Assembly (NCBI RefSeq): GCF_014851675.1
Contig: NZ_JACVAE010000002.1
Location: 1 to 64,000 of the forward strand
DNA from: Rhizobium sp. ARZ01
GTDB lineage: Bacteria; Pseudomonadota; Alphaproteobacteria; Rhizobiales; Rhizobiaceae
DNA length: 64,000 nt
Direction of reading: 5' to 3'
In this document: one piece after another, positions 1 to 8,690 of the stretch
How positions within the stretch are numbered: position 1 is the stretch's first letter
Layout of the letters: each line of letters opens with the position of its first letter
Notes under the pieces: generated by a model
Told to the model about the DNA's origin: nothing
What the model saw: the letters and a program-made list of their open reading frames with translations, nothing else
Databases searched by the model: none
Position numbers and translations under genes: made by a program

Positions 1-312
1 GTCAAAACCAGCTTCACTCAATCCGCATCCATTCGGAAACTTCAGAGCGAGTTCGTCAGTCGCTAGCAGCGCCGCCGCCCTCGTTGGTGAGGCGGTTTCT
101 AGGCCCAACACCAAACCAAGTCAACAGACATTTTTCGGAAAAATGATCTTTCTTGTAAGTGATTGAAATAGCAGCGATAAATGTCTTGTTGAGCGTTGGC
201 TGGCGCTGCCTCACAAGCCAGGCGGGAATTACATCGCCAATTCCGGCATTTTCTCATCTTCGACGTGTACGAATGCGAGTTCCCCGTCTCCCCGGGGCAT
301 GGCGAACGCATG
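1..312. other. left-edge region with no recognised gene
   Basis: I see no supported coding sequence or RNA gene here. Short open frames exist on both strands but lack ribosome-binding sites and protein-like composition. The only interpretable element is the terminator at its right edge, which belongs to the minus-strand gene starting at 884. Confidence 0.5.
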
Positions 313-344
313 AAAAAGGCGCCGTCGGAGATCCGCGGCGCCTT
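313..344 (-). terminator. Rho-independent terminator of the UPF0114 gene
   Basis: Read on the minus strand, a GGCGCCG/CGGCGCC stem (318-324 with 336-342) is followed directly by five T residues. It lies about 35 bp past the stop codon of the UPF0114 gene. Confidence 0.8.
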
Positions 345-377
345 GATGGGGTCAGGCATTGAATGGGTTTGCGGCCC

Positions 378-884
378 TTACGCCTTGATCTTGAGCTGCG
401 CCATGATCTTTTCGAGGTAGCCGAGCAGGAGCGCCGAAATAACGAAGGCGAGGTGCATGAAGGTCAGCCACATCAACTGGGTATTGGTGTATTGCTGCGC
501 ATTCAGGAAGACCTGCAGCAGATGGATCGACGAGATCGCCACGATCGAGGAGGCGACCTTGATCTTCAGGCTGCCGGAATCGAGCTTGCCGAGGAATGAG
601 ACGTCGGCTTCGGCCACATCGAAACGGCTGACGAAATTCTCGTAGCCTGAGATCATCACCATCAGGATCAGGCTCGCCACAAGAGCTGCGTCGATCAGAC
701 CGAGCATCGCAAGGATCATTTCGGCATCGTCGAAAACGAAGACGTTCTTTGCGACTTTGAGGAACTTGTAGGCGAACGACACCGCGTAGACCGCAAGGGC
801 TGCGACCAGGCCTAGATAGAAGGCGACAAGGATCCAGCGGGAAGAAAGGATGATCCGTTCGACCAGGATTTCGAGGGACTTCAT
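378..884 (-). CDS. UPF0114 (YqhA-like) membrane protein
   Basis: This encodes a 168-residue integral membrane protein with three to four hydrophobic segments (roughly residues 15-40, 55-85 and 118-155). The opening, with an SSRW motif before the first membrane span, and the overall pattern resemble the UPF0114/YqhA family, whose function is not established. I chose the ATG at 884 because GGAG lies nine bases upstream; an in-frame start 39 bases further upstream (923) would add 13 residues. It looks monocistronic and ends in a clear terminator. Confidence 0.8.
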   Translation of the reverse strand: MKSLEILVERIILSSRWILVAFYLGLVAALAVYAVSFAYKFLKVAKNVFVFDDAEMILAMLGLIDAALVASLILMVMISGYENFVSRFDVAEADVSFLGKLDSGSLKIKVASSIVAISSIHLLQVFLNAQQYTNTQLMWLTFMHLAFVISALLLGYLEKIMAQLKIKA

Positions 885-968
885 GGGGCTGCGCTCCATC
901 AGAATCTGCGGTTTGGTGCGCATTGCTTAATTAACGGCTCTCTCTGGAGCAAGTGTACTCCAAAGAAT

Positions 969-1556
969 TCAATCAAGGGCTGCATTCAGCAGGTGGACAA
1001 AAGCGTTGCCGGCAATCTCGAGAGTGCCGCTGTTGTCAATGGTGACGGTGTCGAGTGCGACATCCGCGCTGCGGGCCTGGCGTTCGAGGCGCGCGGTGAT
1101 TGCGGCACCGCTTTCTCGGCCGCGCTTTGCCAGACGCTCGGCCCTCACCTCGGCGTGCGCGGTTATCGTGACGATCTTCACGCGCGGGAACGTCGCCGCA
1201 AAGGCGGGCAACGCCTGGCGGCTGCCGTTGATGATCACGATGCTCCCCTGCCCGACAGCGTCACACGCTTCCCGGGGAACGCCGTACGACAGCCCGTGCG
1301 CCTCCCAGCAGACGCAGAAGGCTTCTTCGTGCTTCATGCGTGAAAACGTGTTCTCGTCGACACCGATATGCGCTTCGCTGCCGGCATCCGCCGGTCGGGT
1401 AATGACACGGCGCGCGAAGACAATCCTGTCCTTTCCGGCAAAATGCCGCGCGGCAAAGGTCATCACACTGTCCTTGCCTGCTCCACTTGGACCTACGACG
1501 ATGACTGCCGTTCCGATTTCGGCGACAACGGCGGCTGGCTTGGCTGCCTCCGTCAT
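969..1556 (-). CDS. phnN: ribose 1,5-bisphosphate phosphokinase PhnN
   Basis: PhnN phosphorylates ribose 1,5-bisphosphate to PRPP, the last step that returns the sugar of the C-P lyase pathway to metabolism. The 195-residue cytosolic protein has a guanylate-kinase-like fold signature with a P-loop GPSGAGKD at residues 22-29. Its ATG overlaps the phnM stop in an ATGA arrangement, so it is translationally coupled as the last gene of the DUF1045-phnM-phnN unit. Longer open frames upstream overlap phnM and are not real. Confidence 0.93.
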   Translation of the reverse strand: MTEAAKPAAVVAEIGTAVIVVGPSGAGKDSVMTFAARHFAGKDRIVFARRVITRPADAGSEAHIGVDENTFSRMKHEEAFCVCWEAHGLSYGVPREACDAVGQGSIVIINGSRQALPAFAATFPRVKIVTITAHAEVRAERLAKRGRESGAAITARLERQARSADVALDTVTIDNSGTLEIAGNAFVHLLNAALD

Positions 1557-2692
1557 GCAACCCGCCTGCCCTGGCGCCAGACGGAACGGACGATCGGCAC
1601 GCCTTCCGGACGGCACACGCGGACGAGGTCGGCGCGAAGACCCTTTGCGATACGGCCACGATCATCGAGGCCGACAGTCTTTGCCGGCGTCGCGGAAACC
1701 ATGGCGATCGCCTGCGGCAGGCTGATCTCCTCGATCTCGTCAGCAAGAATGAAGGGCGCATGCATGAGGCTGAGCGGCACGTAGTCAGAGGAAAGCACGT
1801 CGAGAACGCCCATCGCCGCAAGGTCGCGCGCAGCGATGTTGCCGGAGTGGGACATGCCCCTGACGATGTTCGGGGCGCCCATCAGTACGCTCATGCCCGC
1901 ACCGTGCGAGGCCCTAGCTGCATCGAAGCTCGTGGGGAACTCCGCGAGCTTGGTGCCGTGGCCGATCGCCTCCTCGACATGCGCCAGCGTCGCGTCATCA
2001 TGACTTGCGACGGTGATGCCACGAGCCGCGCAATGGGCAGCAAGCGCATCGCGATGCGGCCTGGCATAGCGGGCGGACTGGTCCTGCCGGCGCTTGCAGA
2101 ACGCGTCGAAAGCCTCGTCGCTCAGGCCGCGCTTCGTCTTGTAGTAGAGCGTGTACTGCTCCATGGTCTGGAACTGCCGCTGGCCCGGGGCATGGTCCAT
2201 CAGCGAAACGAGGCGAACCTGGGGATCGTTCTCGAACTCCTCGAAATGCTCCAGCACGTTGTCCGACGATACCTCGCAGCGCAGATGGAGGAGATGCTCG
2301 GCGCGCAGACGGTCCTCCCGGCCTGCGTCGGCGAGCGCATCGGCCATCGCCCGCATTTCGCCTTTCTCGAAGCCGCCGTCTTCATCGGAGCCCATGCGCA
2401 GGCAGTCGAAGACGGTGGTAATGCCTGACGTGACGACCTGCGCGTCATGCGCCTGGATCGCCGCCGTCTTGCCCCAACGCACGCCGGGGCGCGGCGAGTA
2501 GTGCGCCTCCAGATGGTCAGTATGCAGCTCGACGAGACCGGGCAGCAGATAGTCCCCACCCATGTCTTCTCCCGCCACTGTCGGCGCGCCGGATACGTCG
2601 GCGATGAGGCCGTCGCGGATCAGCACCGCACCGTGGACGACCTCGTCCTCCAGCACGATCTTGGCATTGGTGAGCGTCAGTTCGGTCGACAT
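1553..2692 (-). CDS. phnM: alpha-D-ribose 1-methylphosphonate 5-triphosphate diphosphatase PhnM
   Basis: PhnM belongs to the amidohydrolase superfamily and removes pyrophosphate from ribose 1-phosphonate 5-triphosphate before C-P cleavage by PhnJ. The 379-residue protein shows an N-terminal beta-sandwich (TLTNAKIVLEDEVV), a metal-binding HTDHLE motif near residue 59, an ASHDD motif in the middle, and an SSDYVP metal-ligand region near the C-terminus. It starts one base after the DUF1045 stop and overlaps phnN by four bases. Confidence 0.94.
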   Translation of the reverse strand: MSTELTLTNAKIVLEDEVVHGAVLIRDGLIADVSGAPTVAGEDMGGDYLLPGLVELHTDHLEAHYSPRPGVRWGKTAAIQAHDAQVVTSGITTVFDCLRMGSDEDGGFEKGEMRAMADALADAGREDRLRAEHLLHLRCEVSSDNVLEHFEEFENDPQVRLVSLMDHAPGQRQFQTMEQYTLYYKTKRGLSDEAFDAFCKRRQDQSARYARPHRDALAAHCAARGITVASHDDATLAHVEEAIGHGTKLAEFPTSFDAARASHGAGMSVLMGAPNIVRGMSHSGNIAARDLAAMGVLDVLSSDYVPLSLMHAPFILADEIEEISLPQAIAMVSATPAKTVGLDDRGRIAKGLRADLVRVCRPEGVPIVRSVWRQGRRVA

Positions 2693-2693
2693 G

Positions 2694-3401
2694 TCAAGCG
2701 ATCTTTCTGTTGGCCGTTCCGCCAAGCGGGAACAGCGAGTGTACGGTGAAGGCGGCGCCGCGGGAAGGTTCACGGAAAAGGGCAAGACCGTTGATGGAGA
2801 GGGGGCGGCCATGGAAATCGGCAAAATGCCGGATCAGCGCCTGCTCCATGGTGGACACGTGCTCCGCCGGAACACGGCCCGTCAGAGTCATGTGGAAGCG
2901 GAATGTGTCGAAGACGTAAGGGTAACCCCATTGAACTAGGTTCTGGCGCTCTTCGCTCGAAAGCTCGTCCCGCTTGCGCCTTGCGATATCGGCGGACGAC
3001 AGGGGTGCACGGAAGCGATCGAAACGGCGCACCACCTCGCCGGCAAAGGTCTGCAAAGGCTCGCAATCGCTGCCAGGAACCAGGGCGAAGAAGGAGCCTA
3101 GCCGTCCAACGACCACCTCGGGAATGTCGAAGGCATCCATCTCACCCGCAAAACGGGCGAGCTCCGCCACAAATTCTGCCTCCGTGCATCCCTCCGCCAG
3201 TGCGAACGGTGCCTTCAAGGTCGCATGGAAACCGTAGCGGCGCGGATCGGCCGTCAGGGTAGCCAGAACATCCTCAGGAAACTCGGTGATGCCCGGCTGT
3301 TCGAGGGCTGCACCATTGAATGCGTTTCGACCCAGCCAGCGCGCAGCGGCGAGCGCAAGGCTATCGCTGGCGGCAGGTGTGAAATAGAGGGCGTAGCGCA
3401 A
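2694..3401 (-). CDS. DUF1045 phosphonate-operon protein, 2H phosphoesterase-like
   Basis: This 235-residue protein belongs to the DUF1045 family that accompanies phn operons. Two histidine motifs, HATLK (H59, T61) and HMTLTG (H170, T172), spaced about 110 residues apart, are the signature of 2H phosphoesterases, which act on cyclic phosphates and related phosphodiesters. No PhnP-type metallo-beta-lactamase is encoded in the window, so by inference this protein may open 5-phosphoribosyl 1,2-cyclic phosphate. The start is TTG at 3401, preceded by AGGA about nine bases upstream. It follows phnE2 after 104 bp and leads phnM-phnN. Confidence 0.85.
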   Translation of the reverse strand: MRYALYFTPAASDSLALAAARWLGRNAFNGAALEQPGITEFPEDVLATLTADPRRYGFHATLKAPFALAEGCTEAEFVAELARFAGEMDAFDIPEVVVGRLGSFFALVPGSDCEPLQTFAGEVVRRFDRFRAPLSSADIARRKRDELSSEERQNLVQWGYPYVFDTFRFHMTLTGRVPAEHVSTMEQALIRHFADFHGRPLSINGLALFREPSRGAAFTVHSLFPLGGTANRKIA

Positions 3402-3505
3402 GTTCGTTGTTCCTATTCAATTCGGGGTGGCCGGGTCACAGTGGCGCAAGCATAAGGGGATTCGTGGCAGTATCATGCCAGCACATTCGACGATTTCCAT
3501 TCCTC

Positions 3506-5020
3506 TCAATGGTGGCTTCGCCCGATCAGTCGTGAACGCAGTGCGTTCGAGATGCCGTCGAAGACAAAGACGACGATCAGGATAAGCAGAACCATGTAGG
3601 CAACGTTTTCCCAGTCCGAATTGGTGCGCATCGCCTCCCACAGCTTCAGGCCGATGCCGCCGGCGCCGACGGCACCGATAATCGTGGCCGAACGGGTATT
3701 GGACTCCCAGAAGTAGAGGGCCTGGGAGGCAAAGACAGGCAAGACCTGCGGCAACACGCCAAACCGCTGGACCGCAACGTTGGGCGCACCGACCGACTTG
3801 ACCCCTTCACGCTGCTTGTCGTCAATGTTCTCGAGCGCTTCGGAGTAGAGTTTTCCGAGTGTGCCGGTGTCAGTGAAGAAGATCGCCGACATGCCGGCAA
3901 GCGGCCCGGGGCCAAAGGCGCGGGTGAAGAACAGCGCCCAGATCAGCATGTCGACGGAGCGCAGGAAATCGAAGAAGCGCTTCGTCAGCTGGTTCGAAAG
4001 CCAGTTGCGGGTGATGTTTCGCGCCGCCACGAAGGCGAGCGGAAAGGCGACGAGGGTCGCGAAGACAGTGCCGACGAAGGCCATGACGATCGTCTGCAAC
4101 AGCTTGGTCCAGACATCGAGATGCTGCCACTCGCTGTTGTAGAGGATGTTGTTCCAGGCAAGCGAAAGGTTGGAGCGCGTGGGATCGATCCGCTCGCCCC
4201 CGGCTATCAGCGAGAGCACCTCCGCAGCCGACTTGCCGAAGAAGGGCGACTGGGTGTCGAAGATGAAGTTGGCCCAGCCGAGGAACCGCTTGCGGATGTT
4301 TACTTCGTCCGCCTCGATCTCGGCCCAGCCGGAGAGACCGAACGTCAGCATGATCTTCTCGCCCGGGTGCTTCTGAATGGCCCATTGCGGCAGTGTATCG
4401 CTGTCGGCTTCAACGGTTTTGCCACCCATGGTCACGCGCAGGCTTTCGCCGCCATGCTGCACGAGCACTTCACCTGGCAATACCTCGATCCGGCTTGAAC
4501 GGCCCATCAGGATCTCGGCACGAGTGACCACCTCCTCGGTGCGGGTTTCGGTCTTCGTCGCGTTTACCGCTGCGACCGCTCCGGACGAATTGCCGACTGC
4601 TGCCCCTGGCGCCAGGAAACTGGTCGCGGACTTCTTTGCGACGGGCTGTGCACCAGTCGACGCCGGAATTTCGATGGTACGCGTGACCGTCTCGCGCGTT
4701 GCAATCAGCCAATCGGGATTGGGGTTGTCGCCCAGCGGTGAAAAGCGGGGGTACCGGATCTGCATCGTGCCGTCGGATGCCATGTGGATTTCGGGGCGGA
4801 CTTCATAGGATACCCAGTCGGCAAGATAGGTGCCGGCAAGCGACCAATTGGCGTTCTGCAGAACCGTGCCGATGGCGAAGAACCACCAGCAGTAAAGCCC
4901 GTACAGGAGAGCACCGAAAACGATGATCGGCATGCGGAACCGGGACCAGACGGAGCGCTGGAAAATCTCCGGGTGCCGCGCTGCGATCTGTTCCATCTCG
5001 GACATGTGAAGCATGGTCAT
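3506..5020 (-). CDS. phnE: phosphonate ABC transporter permease PhnE2 (PhoT-like), N-terminally extended
   Basis: This is the second inner-membrane permease of the phosphonate/phosphate importer, partnering phnE1, PhnC and PhnD. At 504 residues it is nearly twice a normal PhnE (about 270). Residues 1-60 contain one membrane span, about 60-290 form an extra hydrophilic domain, and the permease domain occupies the C-terminal third with the coupling-loop sequence KSVGAPNVAVQRFG and a GAGGIG motif. I chose ATG 5020 because AGGAA lies eight bases upstream; a GTG at 5035 would overlap the phnE1 stop by four bases. Extended second permeases occur in rhizobial phoCDET loci. Confidence 0.9.
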   Translation of the reverse strand: MTMLHMSEMEQIAARHPEIFQRSVWSRFRMPIIVFGALLYGLYCWWFFAIGTVLQNANWSLAGTYLADWVSYEVRPEIHMASDGTMQIRYPRFSPLGDNPNPDWLIATRETVTRTIEIPASTGAQPVAKKSATSFLAPGAAVGNSSGAVAAVNATKTETRTEEVVTRAEILMGRSSRIEVLPGEVLVQHGGESLRVTMGGKTVEADSDTLPQWAIQKHPGEKIMLTFGLSGWAEIEADEVNIRKRFLGWANFIFDTQSPFFGKSAAEVLSLIAGGERIDPTRSNLSLAWNNILYNSEWQHLDVWTKLLQTIVMAFVGTVFATLVAFPLAFVAARNITRNWLSNQLTKRFFDFLRSVDMLIWALFFTRAFGPGPLAGMSAIFFTDTGTLGKLYSEALENIDDKQREGVKSVGAPNVAVQRFGVLPQVLPVFASQALYFWESNTRSATIIGAVGAGGIGLKLWEAMRTNSDWENVAYMVLLILIVVFVFDGISNALRSRLIGRSHH

Positions 5021-5031
5021 TTTATTGTTCC

Positions 5032-5994
5032 TCACTGTGCGAGCCGGAAGGCCTGATCACCGACGAGACGGCGCCGCGCCCAGGCGGACAACTGATCAAC
5101 GGCGACGATCGTGCCGAAGAGCAGAAGAATGATCGCAAGCGTCTTGGCCTGATGGTTCTGGCCGATCGACAGGCGCAGCAGCTCACCGATGCCGCCGCCG
5201 CCGACCGCACCGATGATGGTGGAGGCGCGCACGTTGATTTCGAGGCGCAGCAGGAAGTAGCTGATGAAATTCGGCATGACCTGCGGGACGATGCCGAACC
5301 AGACGCGCTCGATCCAGTTGCCGCCGGCAGCGCGTAAGCCCTCTTCCGCCTTCATGTCGGCATTCTCGACCACTTCGAAGAAGAGCTTGCCCAGCGCGCC
5401 GACCGTGTGGATCGACACCGCGATCACCGCCGGCAGCGGCCCGACCGACAGAATGGCAAGAAAGAAACCAGCCAGCACGACCTCCGGAAAGGCGCGCAGG
5501 ACCTCCATCATGCGCCGCACGAAACCGCGCACGAACCGGTTCGGCATCAGGTTGCGCGTTGCAAGGAAGCAAAGGATGAAACCGAAGACGGCGCCGAGGA
5601 TGGTGGAGAAGATCGCGATGTTGAGCGTCTCCAGCATCTTGTAGAAGTACTCGGGGATGTAGAGGCTCTCAGTGAGATAGAGGCGGCCTTCTGGATAGTT
5701 GTACTTGAAGCTGCCGTCGTCATAGGGCGATGGGCGATCAAACAGGGCGCGGAACACCTCGAAACCGTCGCGCGGCACCATGTCGCCGACGAAATCGAAA
5801 AGGTGCGGGAGACGATCGAAGAACTTGCCCGCATTGGTGGCATTGGCGAACCACAGCGAGCCGGCGAGCCCAAGGAAGAGTATTCCGAGCCCGAGCCATG
5901 TGTAGAGGCGGCGCTTGGCGGAGAGTTCCTGCCAATGGCGCTCGATCAGCGTGCCGCTCTCGCTGAACTCTTTCGGAACGGTACCAATGGCCAT
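5032..5994 (-). CDS. phnE: phosphonate ABC transporter permease PhnE1
   Basis: A 320-residue inner-membrane permease for phosphonate/phosphate import. It has an N-terminal membrane span near residues 32-50, a periplasmic stretch, and a BPD_transp_1 domain with the coupling helix EEGLRAAGGNWIER and a GGGGIGELL motif typical of PhnE. It follows phnD after 104 bp containing a hairpin and is directly followed by the second permease. Two permeases per importer suggest a PhnE1-PhnE2 heterodimer. Confidence 0.93.
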   Translation of the reverse strand: MAIGTVPKEFSESGTLIERHWQELSAKRRLYTWLGLGILFLGLAGSLWFANATNAGKFFDRLPHLFDFVGDMVPRDGFEVFRALFDRPSPYDDGSFKYNYPEGRLYLTESLYIPEYFYKMLETLNIAIFSTILGAVFGFILCFLATRNLMPNRFVRGFVRRMMEVLRAFPEVVLAGFFLAILSVGPLPAVIAVSIHTVGALGKLFFEVVENADMKAEEGLRAAGGNWIERVWFGIVPQVMPNFISYFLLRLEINVRASTIIGAVGGGGIGELLRLSIGQNHQAKTLAIILLLFGTIVAVDQLSAWARRRLVGDQAFRLAQ

Positions 5995-6054
5995 CGCGCT
6001 GCCTCGCTTCGTGGGGCCGCCGCACCGAAATGCGAGGCATCATTCAAGAATGGC

Positions 6055-6076
6055 GCCGGCCAACACAGCGGCCGGC
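6055..6076 (-). other. intergenic hairpin between phnD and phnE1
   Basis: Perfect 7-bp arms GCCGGCC/GGCCGGC (6055-6061 and 6070-6076) enclose an 8-base loop. There is no T-tract, so it is more likely an mRNA-stabilising or attenuating hairpin that raises binding-protein output over permease output than a full terminator. Confidence 0.5.
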
Positions 6077-6098
6077 ACCAAGGTTTGTCCGAGCCGGA

Positions 6099-7004
6099 TC
6101 AGCCGCCGATCGTCGCCTTGCGGGCTTCGATGATCGGCTTGTAGAAGTCGGCGTTGACCTCGGTGAAATTGGTGAAATCGCCGCCCATGACGGCGGTGAA
6201 GCAGGCAGCGTCGGCCTTCGGCAGATCGAGCATGAACTGCTTGAACTTCGCCTTCATCTCGTCATCCATCGAGGAACGCACGACGATTGGACCGTTCGGG
6301 ATCAGTGGCGAGCGCCACAGTTCCACGAGATCGTTCATGTCGAGAATACCCTTCTCTACCATCTTGTGCAGGTTGCCCGAGGTATAGCCGTCCTTGAACT
6401 CGCCGACACCCGACCCCCACGTCGTGCCAGCGTCGAACGTGCCCTTGACGACTTCGAGAACTAGGTTTTCATGGCCGCCGCCGAAGCCTGTCTCGCCGAA
6501 GAATTCCTTGACCGGTCCGCCAATGGACTCCGGCAGGGTGACGAGCGGAACGAGGTAGCCGGAGGTGGAGTCCGGATCGGCGAAGCCGAGCTTCTTGCCC
6601 TTCAGGTCTTCCAGCTTGGTGATGCCGCTATCCTTGCGGGCCACCATGATCGAGTAGTAGCCGGTGGATCCATCGGTCTGGACGGTCGTCAGGATCGGCT
6701 CGACCGCCTTGGGATCGGCGAGATAGATCTTGGCAAAGCCGGAAGCGCCGAGTTCGGCGTAGTCGAGCGTGCCGCCGAGCAGACCCTGGATGACGCCGTC
6801 ATAGTCGGCAGCGGGGAAGAAGGAGACCTTCTCAAAGCCGAGGTCAGCCTTCAGCTTGTCGCCGAGGCACTGGAAGTTGCGCAGGCGGTCGGCTTCATTT
6901 TCGCCGCCGATGATGCCGACGCGGAATTCCTTCAGGTCTTCCGCCTGCACGTGGCCGACGAGCGCCAAGAGGGCGACGGCGCCGAAAAGAGCTTTCTTCA
7001 GCAT
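6099..7004 (-). CDS. phnD: phosphonate ABC transporter substrate-binding protein PhnD
   Basis: The periplasmic receptor of the importer, 301 residues, with a Sec signal peptide (cleavage expected after VQA near residue 21). The mature protein has the PhnD/SsuA/TauA-like fold: an N-terminal FRVGIIGGENEADR segment, the LGASGFAKIY loop and the DPDSTSGYLVP phosphate-binding loop. A GGAGAGAAG ribosome-binding site precedes the ATG. It lies 83 bp downstream of phnC. The ligand could be phosphonates or phosphate itself, as reported for rhizobial PhoCDET. Confidence 0.94.
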   Translation of the reverse strand: MLKKALFGAVALLALVGHVQAEDLKEFRVGIIGGENEADRLRNFQCLGDKLKADLGFEKVSFFPAADYDGVIQGLLGGTLDYAELGASGFAKIYLADPKAVEPILTTVQTDGSTGYYSIMVARKDSGITKLEDLKGKKLGFADPDSTSGYLVPLVTLPESIGGPVKEFFGETGFGGGHENLVLEVVKGTFDAGTTWGSGVGEFKDGYTSGNLHKMVEKGILDMNDLVELWRSPLIPNGPIVVRSSMDDEMKAKFKQFMLDLPKADAACFTAVMGGDFTNFTEVNADFYKPIIEARKATIGG

Positions 7005-7087
7005 GGACTTCTCTCCTGTTTGACCGGCCTCGCCGGCTTTGAGAATGGCTATGACCCTTGACGCGGGCCATTCGATCCCGGCAGGCT

Positions 7088-7945
7088 TCAGATGCCGGCC
7101 AGTGCCAGCGGTTGCACGCCAGCGGATTCCTTGATGTTGTCCTGCACGAGCGGCGCACGAACGCCGCTGATGCTCGTCGAGGTCATGGTCTCGTCGATCT
7201 CCGCACCGTCAGCGCCCGCGCCGTAGATCGCGCGCACCGCCGCGGCATCCAGTTCGCGCGCAGGGCCGTCGAAGACGATTCGGCCGGCCGACATGCCGAT
7301 GATGCGTTCGCAGTAGTTCCGGGCCGTATCGAGCGTGTGAAGGTTGGTGATGACGGTGATGCCCTCGCGCTCGTTGATGTCGCGCAGCGCATCCATGACC
7401 ACCTTTGCGTTGAGCGGGTCGAGTGAGGCGATCGGCTCGTCGGCGAGGATCATCTTCGGCTGCTGCATCAGGGCACGGGCGATCGCCACGCGCTGCTGCT
7501 GCCCACCCGATAGCGTGCCCGCCATCTGCAACGCCGTCTGCTCGATGCCGAGGCGCTCGAGCGCCGCAATCGCCATGATGCGCTCCTCGCGGGTGAACAT
7601 ATTGAGGATGCTGAGCGCCGTGGACCGATGGTTCAGGCGACCGAGCAGCACATTGGTCAGAACGTCGAGGCGCGGCACAAGGTTGAACTGCTGGAAGATC
7701 ATCGCGCAGTCGCGCTGCCAGTTGCGCAAGGCCGCACCGCGCAGAGAGGATACTTCCACGTCGCCGAAGTGGATCGAGCCTTCGCTCGGATCGACCAGCC
7801 GGTTGATCATGCGCAGCAGCGTCGACTTGCCCGCCCCCGATCGGCCGATGACGCCGACCATCTGGCCCTGCGGGATGTCGATGTTGACGGCGTTGACCGC
7901 GGCATGTCCGCCGAACCGGCGCGTGACGTTCATCAGGCGAAACAT
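7088..7945 (-). CDS. phnC: phosphonate ABC transporter ATP-binding protein PhnC
   Basis: The 285-residue ATPase of the phosphonate/phosphate importer. Walker A is GRSGAGKST (about residues 34-42), the Q-loop is FQQFNL, the ABC signature is LSGGQQQR, and Walker B is MILADEP. The C-terminus extends about 40 residues past the usual PhnC end and has no recognisable motif. ATG 7945 is preceded by AAAGGGG; the open frame continues upstream but without a comparable site. It is the first gene of phnCDE1E2, and a Pho box lies about 70 bp upstream. Confidence 0.93.
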   Translation of the reverse strand: MFRLMNVTRRFGGHAAVNAVNIDIPQGQMVGVIGRSGAGKSTLLRMINRLVDPSEGSIHFGDVEVSSLRGAALRNWQRDCAMIFQQFNLVPRLDVLTNVLLGRLNHRSTALSILNMFTREERIMAIAALERLGIEQTALQMAGTLSGGQQQRVAIARALMQQPKMILADEPIASLDPLNAKVVMDALRDINEREGITVITNLHTLDTARNYCERIIGMSAGRIVFDGPARELDAAAVRAIYGAGADGAEIDETMTSTSISGVRAPLVQDNIKESAGVQPLALAGI

Positions 7946-8012
7946 GGCATCCCCTTTCGAGGGCTCGTCATTGATCTTGTTGGGGGCTTTACCGACGCCA
8001 GATGAAAGCCGA

Positions 8013-8030
8013 ATGTCAGTTTCATGTCGG
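8013..8030 (-). promoter_or_regulatory. PhoB (Pho) box upstream of phnC
   Basis: On the minus strand CCGACAT-GAAA-CTGACAT matches the tandem Pho-box consensus CTGTCAT-N4-CTGTCAT at 5/7 and 6/7 positions with the correct 11-bp period. It is 68 bp upstream of the phnC ATG, as expected for an activator site of a phosphate-starvation operon. Confidence 0.75.
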
Positions 8031-8045
8031 TTTGGTAACAATCCA

Positions 8046-8070
8046 CAAAGCCCAGATTTCCAGGGCTTTG
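8046..8070 (-). terminator. hairpin ending the phnG-phnL-transferase operon
   Basis: Arms CAAAGCCC/GGGCTTTG (8046-8053 with 8063-8070) flank a 9-base loop just past the transferase stop. Only a weak T-rich tail follows, so termination may be partial. It separates the C-P lyase operon from the phnC promoter region. Confidence 0.5.
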
Positions 8071-8075
8071 CGAGA

Positions 8076-8690
8076 TCACGCGCCATAGCGGGCGAGGAAG
8101 TTCTCAGCGTCGAGCGCGCGGAAATCGTCGAGTGCAGAACGCAGCCTGGCATGATCCCAGTCCCACCAGGCGAGCTTCTCGAAGCGTTCGGCAACGTGCT
8201 TGCCGAAGCGGTCGCGGATCAGTTTCGCCGGCACGCCGCCGACGATGGTGTAGGGGGCGACGTCTTTCGTGACGACGGCGCCAGAGCCGATGACGGCACC
8301 GTTGCCGACCGTGACACCGGGAAGGATCGTCGCGCCATGGCCGATCCAGACGTCGTGCCCGATTGACACGCGGTGCGCCCGCCGCCAGGCGAAGAAGCCC
8401 TCCTCCTTGTCGGCATCCGGCCAGTAGTCGGCGGCGCGGTAGGTGAAATGGTGCAGCGTCGCCCGCCACATCGGGTGGTTCGTCGCGTTGATCCGCACCG
8501 ACGAGGCGATATTTGCAAACTTGCCGATCGTGGCGCACCAGACGGAGCCGTCTTCCATGATGTAGGAGTAGTCCCCGAGCTCGGTCTCGCTGATGCGGCA
8601 GCGCTCGGCGACTTCAGTGTAGCGGCCAAGCGTGCAGTCGCTCACCCGCGCCGTCGGATCGACCAACGGCGTCTCTGACAGCTTCGTCAT
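8076..8690 (-). CDS. phosphonate-operon hexapeptide-repeat acyltransferase
   Basis: A 204-residue left-handed beta-helix acyltransferase of the family found in phn operons (the phn_thr-fam type). Imperfect hexapeptide repeats span residues about 12-55 and 105-160 (for example [17 protein letters not shown]), with a SIGHDVWIG active-site-like motif as in xenobiotic acetyltransferases. The ATG overlaps the phnL stop by four bases, so it is co-translated with C-P lyase genes. The acceptor is unknown; by analogy to PhnO it may acetylate aminoalkylphosphonates, but the fold differs from PhnO. Confidence 0.88.
   Translation of the reverse strand: MTKLSETPLVDPTARVSDCTLGRYTEVAERCRISETELGDYSYIMEDGSVWCATIGKFANIASSVRINATNHPMWRATLHHFTYRAADYWPDADKEEGFFAWRRAHRVSIGHDVWIGHGATILPGVTVGNGAVIGSGAVVTKDVAPYTIVGGVPAKLIRDRFGKHVAERFEKLAWWDWDHARLRSALDDFRALDAENFLARYGA

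Noticed and set aside
1..98. possible upstream region of an rRNA operon or other RNA gene at the left edge
   Set aside because: I could not identify any rRNA, tRNA or conserved RNA structure in it.
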